A DNA stretch of 64,000 nucleotides from Hydractinia symbiolongicarpus (lineage: Eukaryota; Cnidaria; Hydrozoa; Anthoathecata; Hydractiniidae). The first letter of the stretch is position 1; every line of letters begins with the position of its first letter. The notes under the pieces were generated by a model. That model did not search any database and was not told the DNA's origin. It worked only from the letters and a program-made list of their open reading frames with translations. Shown here one piece after another: positions 1-10,048 of the stretch. The translations under genes were made by a program, and so were the position numbers. The stretch spans positions 13,095,001-13,159,000 of the forward strand of contig NC_079885.1 in assembly GCF_029227915.1 (NCBI RefSeq). The letters are read 5' to 3'.

Positions 1-2300
1 TCGAAAAAAATTTAGAGGAAATTAGAAATGTTTTTCCGCCTCTATGAGAGTGAGTAGAAATACTTCAACTCGTATTTGAAATCAAAAAGAACAAGAAGCC
101 CTGCGGCTTAAAGATTTCCGTCAAAAGCCTGGAAATTTGAAGCGGACTTTGAAAACGGAGAATTATGGGGTAAACAAATCACCGAGTATCCCAATTCTCA
201 ATTATTATTGTAACTAACCTGCATTGTTAAAATACAATCTAGTAAATAAAAAATAAAATAAAATTTTTACATAGCCTATGAAGTATTCTAAAATAACAGT
301 TAAACTTTAACTGGATATTTTTAAAACTGATCAGGAAATTCTGGAAATTTCAGAATACAAATCTTCTGATGTATAAACTTGACGATTCGAACATAATAAC
401 TTTTGAACGAGCTCCATTTAAATGAAGGAAGTAGTTCATTGTTAATTAATTCAGCAATAAATACATATTAGCGTTTAAATATTTCAGTATTTAGGCCTTT
501 AGAATTTACTCTCCTGTTGAAGATTTGTTTAAATGTTGATGGTGCATGGTTTGATGACAGCTGATCTGAAAAAGAAAGTACGTTTTAAAAATGAAAAACA
601 AGAATACAATTTTGCCATGAACTGAAATTTCCTTAGGTTGTTTAATTATTGCCTCTTTAACCTCTCTTTGCCTCATTGATTTGAAAAGGGGATTTATTAA
701 AAAGATACAAATCAATGCAATGTGATGCACAAGGCATAATATAAATATATATAAATATTTTTGTTAAAAAAATAACATATTAAGCAGGCGATCCAAGATT
801 TTGAAATCTGTGGACAATACAGGATTTATTTTGACGAAATCGATTTATTGAATTCAAAAAAATTAATTGTTTGTTATCCTTTTTTGATTCGAATTCCTAA
901 ATTTGAATTTCTTTTCGGAGAGTCTGATTAGTTGCATTTTTCTGAAAATACTTCTGAAATTTTAAATTGACGAATTGAATTCAACAATTTGAAACAAAAA
1001 AGGGTAAACACACAATAAACTTGCGGATTTGATAAATCGATGGTCCTTTTTGTGAGTCTTTTCTAAGAAATCTTAGAAAAATATTTTGTGATACTTTGAG
1101 TGAGTTCAAGAAAGATTTTCAAGAAAATTAGGCACTCAAGGAGAACTGATAATTAGCCAGTAACAGAATAGTTAGCCATTTTTAATGGCACCATAGCTTG
1201 TGGTTATAACTCTGGCACTTTGTGCTGGAGAATGGGGTTCGATTCCCCTTGGCAGCAATTCAATATGGGCGAGTGAATGCTATGATAGCCCTAGGTTAAC
1301 CCACCATGTGAATGAAACAGGGCTGTTGCATGTTGCAGGGAGTTGTCTGGTAGAGTGAGGACCCTAATTGAGTCTGCGTAGCTCAAAATGAGCATTAAAT
1401 ACTCTAGGACTCTTCAACAGTTATATGTTAAGAACACAAGGAAGCTTTTAACTGCTAATTATACTATGCGTAGCGTCTAATTATCCTACATCAGCTAAAT
1501 ATATATATATATTGTTACAGGTTATCATCAGTTCACCCTGACTGTTCGGTGCAGCAACAATAAACTTTTGTCGTGTTTTGACAACTTTTCTGCAAAAAAT
1601 ATAAAAAAATCCTGTGCTAATATACCTTTTTATCTGACAGAAGTAGCCCCACAAAGTGTTGCTTGGAAGCTTTTTTAGCCCCCTTTTCCCCCATAAGAAC
1701 AGGAGTCGGGTGAGTCGGGTGTCCAGTAATGGAAAAATTACGCAAAGCAGGACAAACGCTTTTTGTTGCTGACTCTTTGAGAAAATAGGAACTCTAATTA
1801 AAGCACTATTTTGTGTAGCTAGCTAGCTAGCTATCTGGCTCTATACGATGTTATTATACGATAATGAGTATATAAGTAACTTCACAACTATTAAAAGGGG
1901 TATGTCAGTACCAAAAATTGAGATAGCTAGCTAGCCAGCACACCTTTCTCACTTAATAAAAAATAATTCTTACCGGATAAAATACACGATTTTAAAAAAT
2001 GTGCTTAGCTCCCCAGCTACATCAATAAAACTACTACGACCAAACCATCAGAGACCAGCAAGTGGCAAGAAGGGCGACCAACAAAATGTAAGCACTTTTA
2101 GTCATGGCCGTACACAAAATGTTCTGGCCACACGAAGAGTACACAATCTCTGTTCAGATTGGTCATTAATTTGACATTGATTAAAATAAAGCATCTTCAT
2201 TGGCTTTTGAAAATATGGAAATTTTTAGAGGTTTTAGCCTGGACACAAACTTAGCAGCGTCCAGGCTCTGTGCTGTCTCTAGATATATATCTATCTTCCA
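1..2300 (+). repeat. Long interspersed repeat, copy A
   Basis: This non-coding stretch is one copy of a long dispersed repeat. Its parts at about 480-1130 and 1510-2290 match, in the same order, 7150-7590 plus 9690-10040 and 10980-11770 (copy B). About 90-1260 matches 55063-56010 in the opposite orientation (copy C). Shared landmarks are the words ACAGCTGATCT, GATTCGAATTC and TTCACCCTGACTGTTCGG. Copy A lacks the ISL2EU element and the MITE found in copy B, so it approximates the empty sites. It carries a SINE at 1187-1440. No protein-coding segment or terminal structure was recognised, so the repeat class is unknown, and the left end may lie outside the window. Confidence 0.8.
1187..1440 (+). 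repeat. tRNA-derived SINE, family 1
   Basis: About 70 bases from 1187 resemble a tRNA: a TAGCTTGTGG A-box-like stretch, then GGTTCGATTCC (the B box) with flanking CCCC/GGGG able to form a T arm, and near-complementary acceptor ends. A body follows with TAGCTCAAAATGAG and CTAGGACTC. A second, truncated copy of the head lies at 55117-55194 on the minus strand. The tRNA structure is degenerate, so no isoacceptor is assigned and this is a SINE rather than a functional tRNA. Confidence 0.75.
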
Positions 2301-2471
2301 TCAGACGATTTTAAAGATATCAACAACAAAAAATATCTTTGTCCAATCACAATGCGCATAAAAGCATCAGTTAATAAAGCACGGTATAACTTGCAACCTC
2401 ACAGCAACCATAATGGTAGCTATAAAGGTAAACAAATAACATTGCCGGAGAATCGTTAAAATATAGTTACA

Positions 2472-2604
2472 TAGTCGGTGGCCCGTGAAAAAAATCACGG
2501 GTTCGCCTGTTCATTTTATACCGCATTGCGTGTGCGTCCCGCTACTTGCGGTACCATTTTACGTGACAGACAGACAGACGTATACGGGTAATTTTATATA
2601 GATA
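2472..2604 (-). mobile_element. Short non-autonomous Helitron-like element
   Basis: On the plus strand the element opens with a TAGTCGGTGG-like terminus and a hairpin (CCCGTG...CACGGG), passes through a GACAGACAGAC stretch and ends near TATATAGA. Read on the minus strand this is a TC-type start and a hairpin shortly before a CTAG-like end (here decayed to CATAG). It belongs to the same family as 15807-16108 and the array at 27195-27994. Confidence 0.6.
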
Positions 2605-3080
2605 CATACCAACGCAAAAATAAAATTGCAGTAAATTTTGAATCACTCCGCCCCAAAAGAAGAGCAAGGAATGTTGACAACTTTAAATCCATGTTCCATG
2701 GCGCACACATAAATAACTGCGTTTTTAATCTAAACAATCACAAGCATAACGAGCAACAAACAAAACGGCGTTGAATTTGTGTGACAGACTCTGACGAATA
2801 AACTTTGGTTCAAAAACGTTTAAAAACGATATATATGGTTGTTCGGATATTTTGTTTTCTCTTGGTACATGCATTTAAAAATAAAACAATGAAATTCAAA
2901 TCGAACGTTCTCTTTTTTTTTTTTAACAAAACCTGTTTTTTTACAACTTTGTCACAAGTAAACCTTTAGAAAATAACCCTGGTTAAAGATATCCATCAGT
3001 TGATGAATACAATATAAACTGTTTTATTCATCTCTTCCGAGAAATATTACCCTTGATCAGCGTACCGTAATATTATATTC

Positions 3081-3147
3081 GACTGTTACCCTTGTTGTAG
3101 AGCGTTCGCTTTCAGTGCGGGAGGTTCAAACCCCGGCCGAGTCATGC
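3081..3147 (+). repeat. tRNA-like SINE head, family 2
   Basis: This segment holds GTAGAGCGTTCGC and the B-box-like GGTTCAAACCCC followed by GAGTCATGCC. It is the same tRNA-like head as the full SINE at 32607-32915 (minus strand). The SINE body is missing here; a short palindromic element begins directly after GTCATGCC. Confidence 0.65.
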
Positions 3148-3230
3148 CATCCTCGTCCCCAGGGTCTTGTGGCCCCTGAGCCGTTATTTCGGAGTGGCCA
3201 ACAATGACCCTGGAACAGGCTGGTCATGTG
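3147..3230 (+). mobile_element. Short palindromic MITE, about 80 bp (copy 1)
   Basis: The ends are imperfect inverted repeats of CCAGCCTSSTTCCAGGGCC type: CCATCCTCGTCCCCAGGG on the left and CCCTGGAACAGGCTGG on the right, followed by TCATGTGA. Related copies lie at 4614-4696, 50061-50136 and 52727-52820. The element is non-coding. Confidence 0.7.
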
Positions 3231-3356
3231 ATACAAAAATGCCCAGATATACTGGGCATTTTTGAAATTCCAGAGATAATGAGATGCAAATTTGACGCTC
3301 GTCTCAAGCTTTAACAGGGACGCATTAATACAAGCGAGATAGGAGATAGCCAAAAG

Positions 3357-3871
3357 ATGGATGTGTTGAAATGTTTGGATTTTGTATTTGATTTGCACGA
3401 AGGTTTTCCTTCTCACTGCCTTAAGCCTAAACAAGTTCAATGTTTTGAAGCTCTTTTAAAGGGCAGGGATGTTGTAGCTGTCCTTCCTACGGGTTATGGA
3501 AAGTCGTTAATTTTTCAACTTTTTCCTGACGTTATACCACAAAAAAGTACAAGGAATATCGTTATTGTGGTGTGTCCTTTATCTTCAATTATAGAAGACC
3601 AAGTGCAGTTTTTAAACAGTGTTGGTATTTCAGCAATGTCACTTCATTGCAATAATAGTTCCACAAGCTCTTATGAAAGTTTGTTTGCCGAAATGAAAAC
3701 TCATGAAGAAATCAATATATCAAAAAAGGTGCAAGAAGGGGATATAAATCTACTCTTCGCTCATCCAGAGGCAATACTTTCCGAGCAAGGCAGAAATTTA
3801 TTAAAGTCAACTGTGTATCAAGATAATGTTGTTGGAATTGTTATTGACGAGGCCCATTGTGTAGAATTTTG
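3357..3871 (+). CDS. RecQ-like DEAH helicase, first exon only
   Basis: The exon encodes the N-terminal part of an ATP-dependent RecQ-type DNA helicase. Residues 43-50 are LPTGYGKS (motif I, Walker A). VVCPLSSIIEDQ near residue 80 corresponds to motif Ia, and the exon ends in VIDEAHCVEFW with the DEAH box at residues 164-167. Reading continues to a GTAAGT donor at 3872; the stop just after it lies in the intron. The ATG at 3357 is the first in frame, about 20 residues before the QCF segment expected upstream of Walker A. No second helicase exon was found before the Harbinger remnant at 5161, so this is a truncated gene, or a gene copy carried in a repeat. RecQ-like copies of this type are common in cnidarian genomes (knowledge, not checked here). 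Confidence 0.75.
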
Positions 3872-3875
3872 GTAA

Positions 3876-4613
3876 GTATATATATACTGTTTTTTTCTTC
3901 TCATATATATATTTAAGAACGAGTTAGCTACATCTTAGAAACATTTTTGACTAAGTTAAAGTAATTTACAATGTTATGACTAGCTATGTGTACTGTATTG
4001 TGGAAAACCTAAAGTAGATAAGCTACCTGCAACTCTGCAGTTCGGGTTATTCGGGTGCAAGTCCTGATTGAAAGATTTGCACTGTTATCACTACTAACTT
4101 AGCAATGTAGCTAGCTAAACTAAAACAAAAAAACAATATAGTTACTATATTCCTTTGTACACTCAACATAAAGTAGTTTAAACATAGTAGGCTGTTTCAT
4201 ATACAGAAGGAAAAAAAAGGCTTATTACTTATTGCATTACTTTAGCGAAAAGGTAGCTAGCTACCTTTATGCCTAATCTGCTACAACGTCAACAAATCAG
4301 CAAAGCTAGTGACATTTGCATCTTTATGTCTGGTCTGCTACACAACAAATCAATAAAGGTAGTTACATTTGCCTGTATTTTACATGCAACTAAAAACTTA
4401 AATTTCTATCTATTCCTGGTGTCTTATGTTACATATAATAATAATAACTAGCTATATATATAAATAATATCACAATCCCTAATCTTTTCTAATGTTGAGT
4501 CAATTTTTTAAAGCTGGAGACCAACAGCCCAGCTGCCATGTTTGTTGTTACTGCCGCGAAAGACACTATGCATAAATTATATTTTGGGTATAATTATCAT
4601 AAATTATAAGCGA
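3876..4613. other. Non-coding stretch after the RecQ-like exon
   Basis: The DNA is A+T-rich with scattered GCTAGCTA runs. I see no helicase motif continuing from the preceding exon and no recognisable transposon end. Confidence 0.6.
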
Positions 4614-4696
4614 TCATGTGACCAGCCTGTTCCAGGGCCTTTTCACCGCTATCAGCTTTTTATCAACAAGGCAAAATGCCCTGGGAACGAGGTTGG
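4614..4696 (-). mobile_element. Short palindromic MITE, about 80 bp (copy 2)
   Basis: The left end is CCAGCCTGTTCCAGGGCC and the right end is GCCCTGGGAACGAGGTTGG, an inverted pair. The outer left flank TCATGTGA matches the flank of copy 1 at 3147. It abuts the SINE body beginning AGTCATGCC at 4697. Confidence 0.75.
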
Positions 4697-4925
4697 AGTC
4701 ATGCCAGACACTATAAAAGTGTGATCTATCCTTTCTGCTTAGTGTTCAGCATGAGAATAGGATTGATATCTTAGGCGGTTGTCTAGTTGAGCGATTGACA
4801 TGCTTGCACAATTTTCATAGCTCAAATGGGAATTTTAAATGCACTAGGACACTTTGGACCCTCGTTGATAGCAGTACCAATAGGAACTGACGAAGCTATC
4901 CTGGGTAAATAATTTTAATAATAAT
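4697..4925 (+). repeat. SINE body and tail, family 2, without head
   Basis: The segment from AGTCATGCCAGA through TAGCTCAAATGGG, CTATCCTGGGTAAATAA and an (AAT)n-type tail matches the body of the complete SINE at 32607-32915. The tRNA-like head is replaced by the short palindromic element at 4614-4696. Confidence 0.75.
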
Positions 4926-5160
4926 CTGGCTGGGCAAGAACTTCTCTCGTGTTTTTTCTCTGGTGTAAACAACTGGTGTGCTAGAAATTAGCGAGCTTAA
5001 GAAAATACGACGGTTTGTTCCGCGACAGTATATTAAAAAAATATATAAATAAATAAATAAATATTCGCTGTTCTCAAGAAATTGATCTTTGGTTTAAGAT
5101 TTTATTTTCACAACGGCGCCAAAAAATTGTAAACAAATATGGCTGCTTTGTGAGACGCGA

Positions 5161-6196
5161 GAGAAATGCCCATGTCTATACGAAGGATACATTGATGAAA
5201 CAGAATTTGTTGTTCTTTATAACTTAAATTTGTCACCGAGTCTAGACTTTCCATATGGGACATACGATTTATTTGAATTAAAGTGCCTAAATGATGCAGT
5301 ATATATGATGGCGGAGTTCAGGTTTTACAAAAATGATATATACAGACTGGCAGAAGTGCTACATATTCCAGATATATATTGTATGTTAAAATGGGACAAA
5401 ATTAAAAGAAAATTAAAGCGTTGTGTATTTTTCTAAAGATATATGCCTATCCGTGTATACGGTTCCTAGATTTGGACGCTCAGTTCCCGAACTTTGTATC
5501 ATCAGCACCTATGCGCTAAATTGAATTTATAATAACTTTTCCAAAAAACTCCATAATTCCAACCAAGATTGGTTGTCTCCACGTAAGCTTGGTGGATACA
5601 CTGAAGTAATACATAATAAAGGAGCAGCTATTGATTGTTGGGGGTTTATCGATGGCACTGTACGTCCTATTTTCCGCCCTACAGAAAATCAATAAATTGT
5701 ATACAATGGTCATAAACGAGTTTATGCGATCAAATTTTAAGCATTGTGTCACTTAATGGCCTTATAGCGAACTTTCATGGGCCTATGGAAGGTAGAAGGC
5801 ATGATTGTGCACTTCTTATCGAATATGGGTTACTGTAAAGTCTTGTGCACCATATCATAACTCAACTGGTCATAACTTTTGTGACTATGTTGAACCAGCT
5901 TATCCTATTCGACCCCAGTTGTTGGGTCCCTTTAAAGGCACATGTCACGCGTAATCAAAAAGAATTCAACAAAGCAATGAATAAAGTTAGAATATCAGTA
6001 GAATGGATCTTTGAAGATATTCTTAACTTTTTTGCATTTATAAACTTTAAAAACAATGAAAAGACAGGACTAAGTGCTGTGAGGAAAATGTACATCGCTT
6101 GTGCCTTATTGCATAATGTCCGAGCATGCTTATACCAGAATAACACAATTTTTTTTTAAGATGGAACTTCATAGTTTGGAAGAGTATTTTCAATAA
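5161..6196 (+). pseudogene. Decayed PIF/Harbinger (HARBI1-type) transposase
   Basis: Shifting reading frames together spell a Harbinger DDE transposase (DDE_Tnp_4 family). The N-terminal block at 5230-5436 contains FRFYKNDIYRLAEVLHIPD. The catalytic-region segment CWGFIDGTVRPIF lies around 5640-5680 (first Asp). A FDPSCW segment lies where DPAYP is usual (second Asp, near 5910). Then comes RISVEWIFEDILNFF (catalytic Glu), followed by LSAVRKMYIACALLHN and a C-terminal LEEYFQ with TAA at 6194-6196. Several frameshifts and stops separate these blocks, so the gene is dead. The opposite-strand Myb-like gene at 6442-6808 is the expected partner in a two-gene Harbinger element. Terminal inverted repeats were not identified. 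Confidence 0.85.
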
Positions 6197-6441
6197 AGAA
6201 ATAACAAATGCGAGGAAGTCATAATGTGAACACATTTTTTTCCATTAAACAATAAAACTAGGTATATAAACGATAAAACATTGTATATACTCAAACAAAA
6301 TTCAAAAATATATATTAAAATCAAGGTTTTATGTCTTGTTTGTTTTTTAAAAAATGTTTTACTCTTTTACAAGTTTCTCCAAGAGGGAAAATATAATGCT
6401 TGTGGCTGTGTTGCTTGTGTTTGCATAACAGAAGCAGTACG

Positions 6442-6808
6442 CTATTGCATTTGCTGCATTGAGGTCTGCATTATACTAAACATATTTGTTTGTTCCTTTG
6501 TTGCATCTGCTTGAATTTGTTTCTGATTTTCCAACTCTGATTTTTTATACACGGCACTTCATTATCCATTCTTTCTTTTGAAATGCTGACAGTTTCATTA
6601 CCTGATGTTCTTTGTCTTTTTCGATTTGATTTATCTTCTAAGGGCTTCCTTTTTTGTGTTTCATGTCTTTTATTCTTGTTATGATTTCCTCGAGCAGCAC
6701 ATCTGTTTCTGACATGTCAGTATTTATCCAAGAAGCTGCCAATTCTTCTCTGTTTTTCTTCTTATATCTCTCTTTTAATAATTTGTATCTCTTTCTGACA
6801 GATCTCAT
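6442..6808 (-). pseudogene. Harbinger accessory Myb/SANT-like protein, frameshifted
   Basis: The minus strand from the ATG at 6808 reads MRSVRKRYKLLKERYKKK, then REELAASWINTD and ETDVLLEEIITRI. These are hallmark segments of the Myb/SANT-like DNA-binding protein encoded beside the transposase in Harbinger elements. After frameshifts near 6650 and 6545 the frame resumes with a lysine/arginine-rich linker and a Gln-rich coiled-coil tail (SELENQKQIQADATKEQ), ending at TAG 6442-6444. The orientation is convergent with the transposase at 5161-6196. Each fragment is short, so simple ORF scans miss it. Confidence 0.75.
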
Positions 6809-6829
6809 GTTAACAGCGCATCAAGGTAA

Positions 6830-7129
6830 TGAATTTAAGTTGTCACTTCACTGTGTCCATGCTGACACAGAAAATATCTTTTAATAACAATGTGTCTTTC
6901 TCGTCATTCCACACAAATTTAGTTCTAAATGGAATATATAAAGATATAAACGAGTTTGGCTTCCACAACTTTTACTTTTTTAAAAATCGAACCAACAAGA
7001 AAAACAAAAAGTTTTCTTGTTTTGTCGTAATATTGATGAAATATTTTTAAAGAAACCTCCTTTGAGCCTAGACATTTGTTTCAAACAGTGCACGACTGAT
7101 TCACAAACTTTATGGAAATTCAAGGACAC
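6830..7129. other. Non-coding stretch, probable Harbinger flank
   Basis: A+T-rich DNA between the Myb-like remnant and copy B of the long repeat. The right Harbinger terminus should be here, but I could not match it to a left terminus. Confidence 0.5.
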
Positions 7130-7663
7130 AAATCTTGTTATATTGGAATATTTGAATATTTCAGTTTTTAGGCCTTCAAAATTTAATCTCTCGTTGAAGA
7201 TTATTTGAAAATGCTGAGGTGAATGGTTTGATAACAGCTGATCTAAAAAAGAAATTACGTTTAAAAAATGGGAAACAAGAATACAGTTTTACCATAAACT
7301 AATTTAACACCGGGTTATTTAATTATTGTCTCTTTAACCTCTTTTTGAAGAGAAAATTTATTAAAAAGATACAAATCAATGCCATGGGATGCACAAAGTA
7401 TATATATAAATATATGTATATAAATTTATTCAAGCTGGCTTTTGGTATCTTTGTTAAACAAGTAAAATATTAAGCAGGTGATATATGATTTTAAAACCTG
7501 TGGATGATATATACAGATTTTTTTTGTCGAAATCGATTAATATTGAGTTCAACAAATTTGATTGTTTATTATTCTTTTTTGATTCGAATTCTCGAATAGC
7601 CCGTTCCGATAAACAGGCGAAGTCGCAATGCATTATGGTAGTTGTAGTAAAAACAAAATAAAC

Positions 7664-9182
7664 ATGGCTAGCGCAAAAGGCATAAAAACAGAAAACAATG
7701 ATTTTGCTATTCTTAATCAGCCTGAAAACAGTTTTTCCCAAAATTTTTTACAACATTCCAATACATCTGGACCATCAGAAGATATTGATATTGATTTTGC
7801 CTTAAGAAGTCCGATAAACATACCGAAGAATCCAGGGTTAAAGAGTCCTGTTGGTGGCTTCACTTGTTGTGTCCCATCGTGCTACAACAATTCAAGAAAA
7901 ACAAATACTTGTCGTTTTATGTAATTCCAAAAAATCCTGAGTTACGAAAAATATGTTTAATATATATTTACGAATATATATTTTGTAGCAACTGATGGAC
8001 ACAGAGTATGTTCTGAACACTTTGAGGGTGGGAAAAAAACTTACATGAATAACATCCCAACAGTTGTTCCAAAGACTGTAAAACCAAAAGTATATAAAGC
8101 TAGGTATTCTAAAAACAGTCTTGGTATTAAAAGAAAGCTACCTGAACCACAAGAAAATGAAAAAGTGCCACAACTTACTAATGAAGAACTATTAATGCAA
8201 GAGATACAGGAGCTTAAAAGCAAGGTGTCACATTTGGAGTCAATAAGTTCGAAAAAAGAAAAAGAACTACAAAATCAAATAAATGAATTATCAGACACTT
8301 TGAATAAAACCAAGTTTACATTAGATCGTTTTAAGCACAATAAAGCACATTTTAAATTTTACACAGGATTTGAATCATATGACCTATTTTGTGTCGTTGT
8401 TGAATATTTACAACCTGCTGTAGCTCTCTGAATTATTGGGGTTTTAGCACTATTATGAAAAAAAGGATTCAAATCAAATCAAAAAGGGACGTTTGAGAAC
8501 ACTAACACCCGAGAAAAAGTTTTTTATGATTTTGGTACGCTTGCGGTGTGCTTTTCCTGTAGAAGACTTGGGAGTGCGATTCAATATGTCGTCAAGTAAT
8601 GTTAGCCGTATTCTTATAACATGGATTGACTTTTTGCATACAAAATTAAGACCTCTGACAATATGGGCCTCTAAACAAACCATAATATACACTATGCCAA
8701 AAAGTTTCAAGGACTTGTATCCTACAACACGATGACTGTACAGAAACATTTACTGAGATGCCAACATCTTATCAAAGCCAGTCTGACACCTTTTCAAATT
8801 ACAAGCATTAGTTGGGATAGCACCTAGTGGACAAATTACATTTGTCTCAGACTTATACGTTGGGAGGTCAAATGATCGAAAAATAACACAACATTGTAGG
8901 ATTTTAAAACTACTAGAACCAGGTGATTCCCTAATGGCAGACCGAGGCTTCAATATTAATGATGACCTCCCAGAAAATGTATTACTCAACATACCACCAT
9001 TTATGAATGGCAGACAAGAGCTAGAAACCAGACGAATAGCTTCGGTAAGAATTCAGGTAGAACGGGCGATTGAACGAATAAAAAACTATCGAATACTTCA
9101 ATCAATTTTTCAATTGTCGATGGCATCAGAATTAAACAAGATATGGGTGCAACCACTAATAACAGAACGCTCAGAAGAATAA
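7664..9182 (+). pseudogene. THAP-domain DDE transposase (ISL2EU type), decayed
   Basis: From the ATG at 7664 the first block is an N-terminal linker followed by the start of a C2CH THAP zinc finger (CCVPSCYNNSRK). A one-base loss near 7915 shifts the frame before FYVIPKNPELRK. The finger resumes with DGHRVCSEHFEGG and NNIPTVVP (8000-8070), then a Glu/Lys-rich coiled coil to about 8330. The transposase helix-turn-helix region (LVRLRCAFPVEDLGVRFNMS) is at 8500-8640. The catalytic core shows DDCTETF (first Asp), then ITFVSDLYVGR, LMADRGFNI (second Asp) and QVERAIERIKNYR (Glu). Frameshifts occur near 8430, 8735 and 8790. The gene has all family domains but is not translatable. Confidence 0.88.
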
Positions 9183-9303
9183 AACATCTGTGATTTTACA
9201 TGATATAAAATTTAGTTGTACATAATATTTAGTTGTATATGATATATATATGTAATACAATATATATATAAGAAATATTAAATGTCTTTACTCAGAAAAA
9301 ATC

Positions 9304-9456
9304 TTAGAAGCCAGATTCCTGATCTACATCCAGCTCCTCGTTTGTTATTTCTCGAAAAACAGGTCTTGGCCCCGTGCTAGAGCTTTGAGAAAAGCTAGGA
9401 TCAGTTTCCATGTTTGAATCATTTAAAAAAATTGCAATATCTTCGTCGTTTTCCAT
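9304..9456 (-). CDS. Short minus-strand ORF inside the ISL2EU element
   Basis: An ATG-started ORF reads MENDEDIAIFLNDSNMET and ends ELDVDQESGF-stop. It is acidic, with no motif I can name. ISL2EU elements often carry a second gene opposite the transposase, usually a YqaJ-type nuclease. This could be the short first exon or a remnant of that gene, but no nuclease motif is visible, so the assignment is inference. Confidence 0.4.
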   Translation of the reverse strand: MENDEDIAIFLNDSNMETDPSFSQSSSTGPRPVFREITNEELDVDQESGF

Positions 9457-10048
9457 AGCTAGGTAAATGTTTTCCTCCTTCCTACAACAAAACTGGCTTT
9501 TGCGACCAACCCTATAGCGCAAAGCTGTGGAGATATATCTTTAACATTGTTTTATTACGGCGAAAAAATCGACTATCATTATCTCCATAGTTAAATACGC
9601 ACAACATTTTGCATCTCACCAGACGAAACTTCTTTTACTACAATGACCAGAATGCATTGCAAACTAGCCGCTTTATGGGAACGGGCTATTCTCGAATTTG
9701 AATTTCTTTTTGAAGAGCCTGATTAGTTGCAATTTTTTATTTTGAAGAAAATGATTAGTCATTGTTTTGTTTGAAAAGGTGAACATATCTAACTTTTGAA
9801 ATTTCAAATTGACAAATTGAATTTAACAAGTTAAAATAAAAAAGGATAAACACAGAATTATTAAATTTGCTGGATTTGATAAATCGATAGTCCTTTTCGC
9901 AAGATTTTTAAAAATCAAGTCTTTTCTATGAAATCTTAAAAAATATTTTGTGATACTTTGGGTGAGTTCGAGAAAGTTCTTCAAGCAATTAGGCACTCAA
10001 GGAGAACCGACAATTGCCAGTAACAGGGTAGTTAGCCGTTGCAGAATA

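Larger units (their letters stand above)
7597..9688 (+). mobile_element. ISL2EU-like (THAP + DDE) transposon, complete ends
   Basis: The terminal inverted repeats are about 42 bp. The left begins TAGCCCGTTCCGATAAA and continues to CAATGCATTATGG. The reverse complement of the right begins TAGCCCGTTCCCATAAA and continues to CAATGCATTCTGG. The element holds a THAP/transposase pseudogene on the plus strand and a short ORF on the minus strand. TTCTCGAA flanks both sides (7589-7596 and 9689-9696). The empty site is seen in copy A (GATTCGAATTCCTAAATTTG near 890). The duplication can be parsed as 8 bp, or as a 2-bp TC with the inverted repeat extended by GAA. Confidence 0.9.

Noticed and set aside
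1187-1257. Functional tRNA gene
   Set aside because: The B box is intact, but the acceptor and D stems mismatch, and the sequence continues into a SINE body repeated elsewhere.
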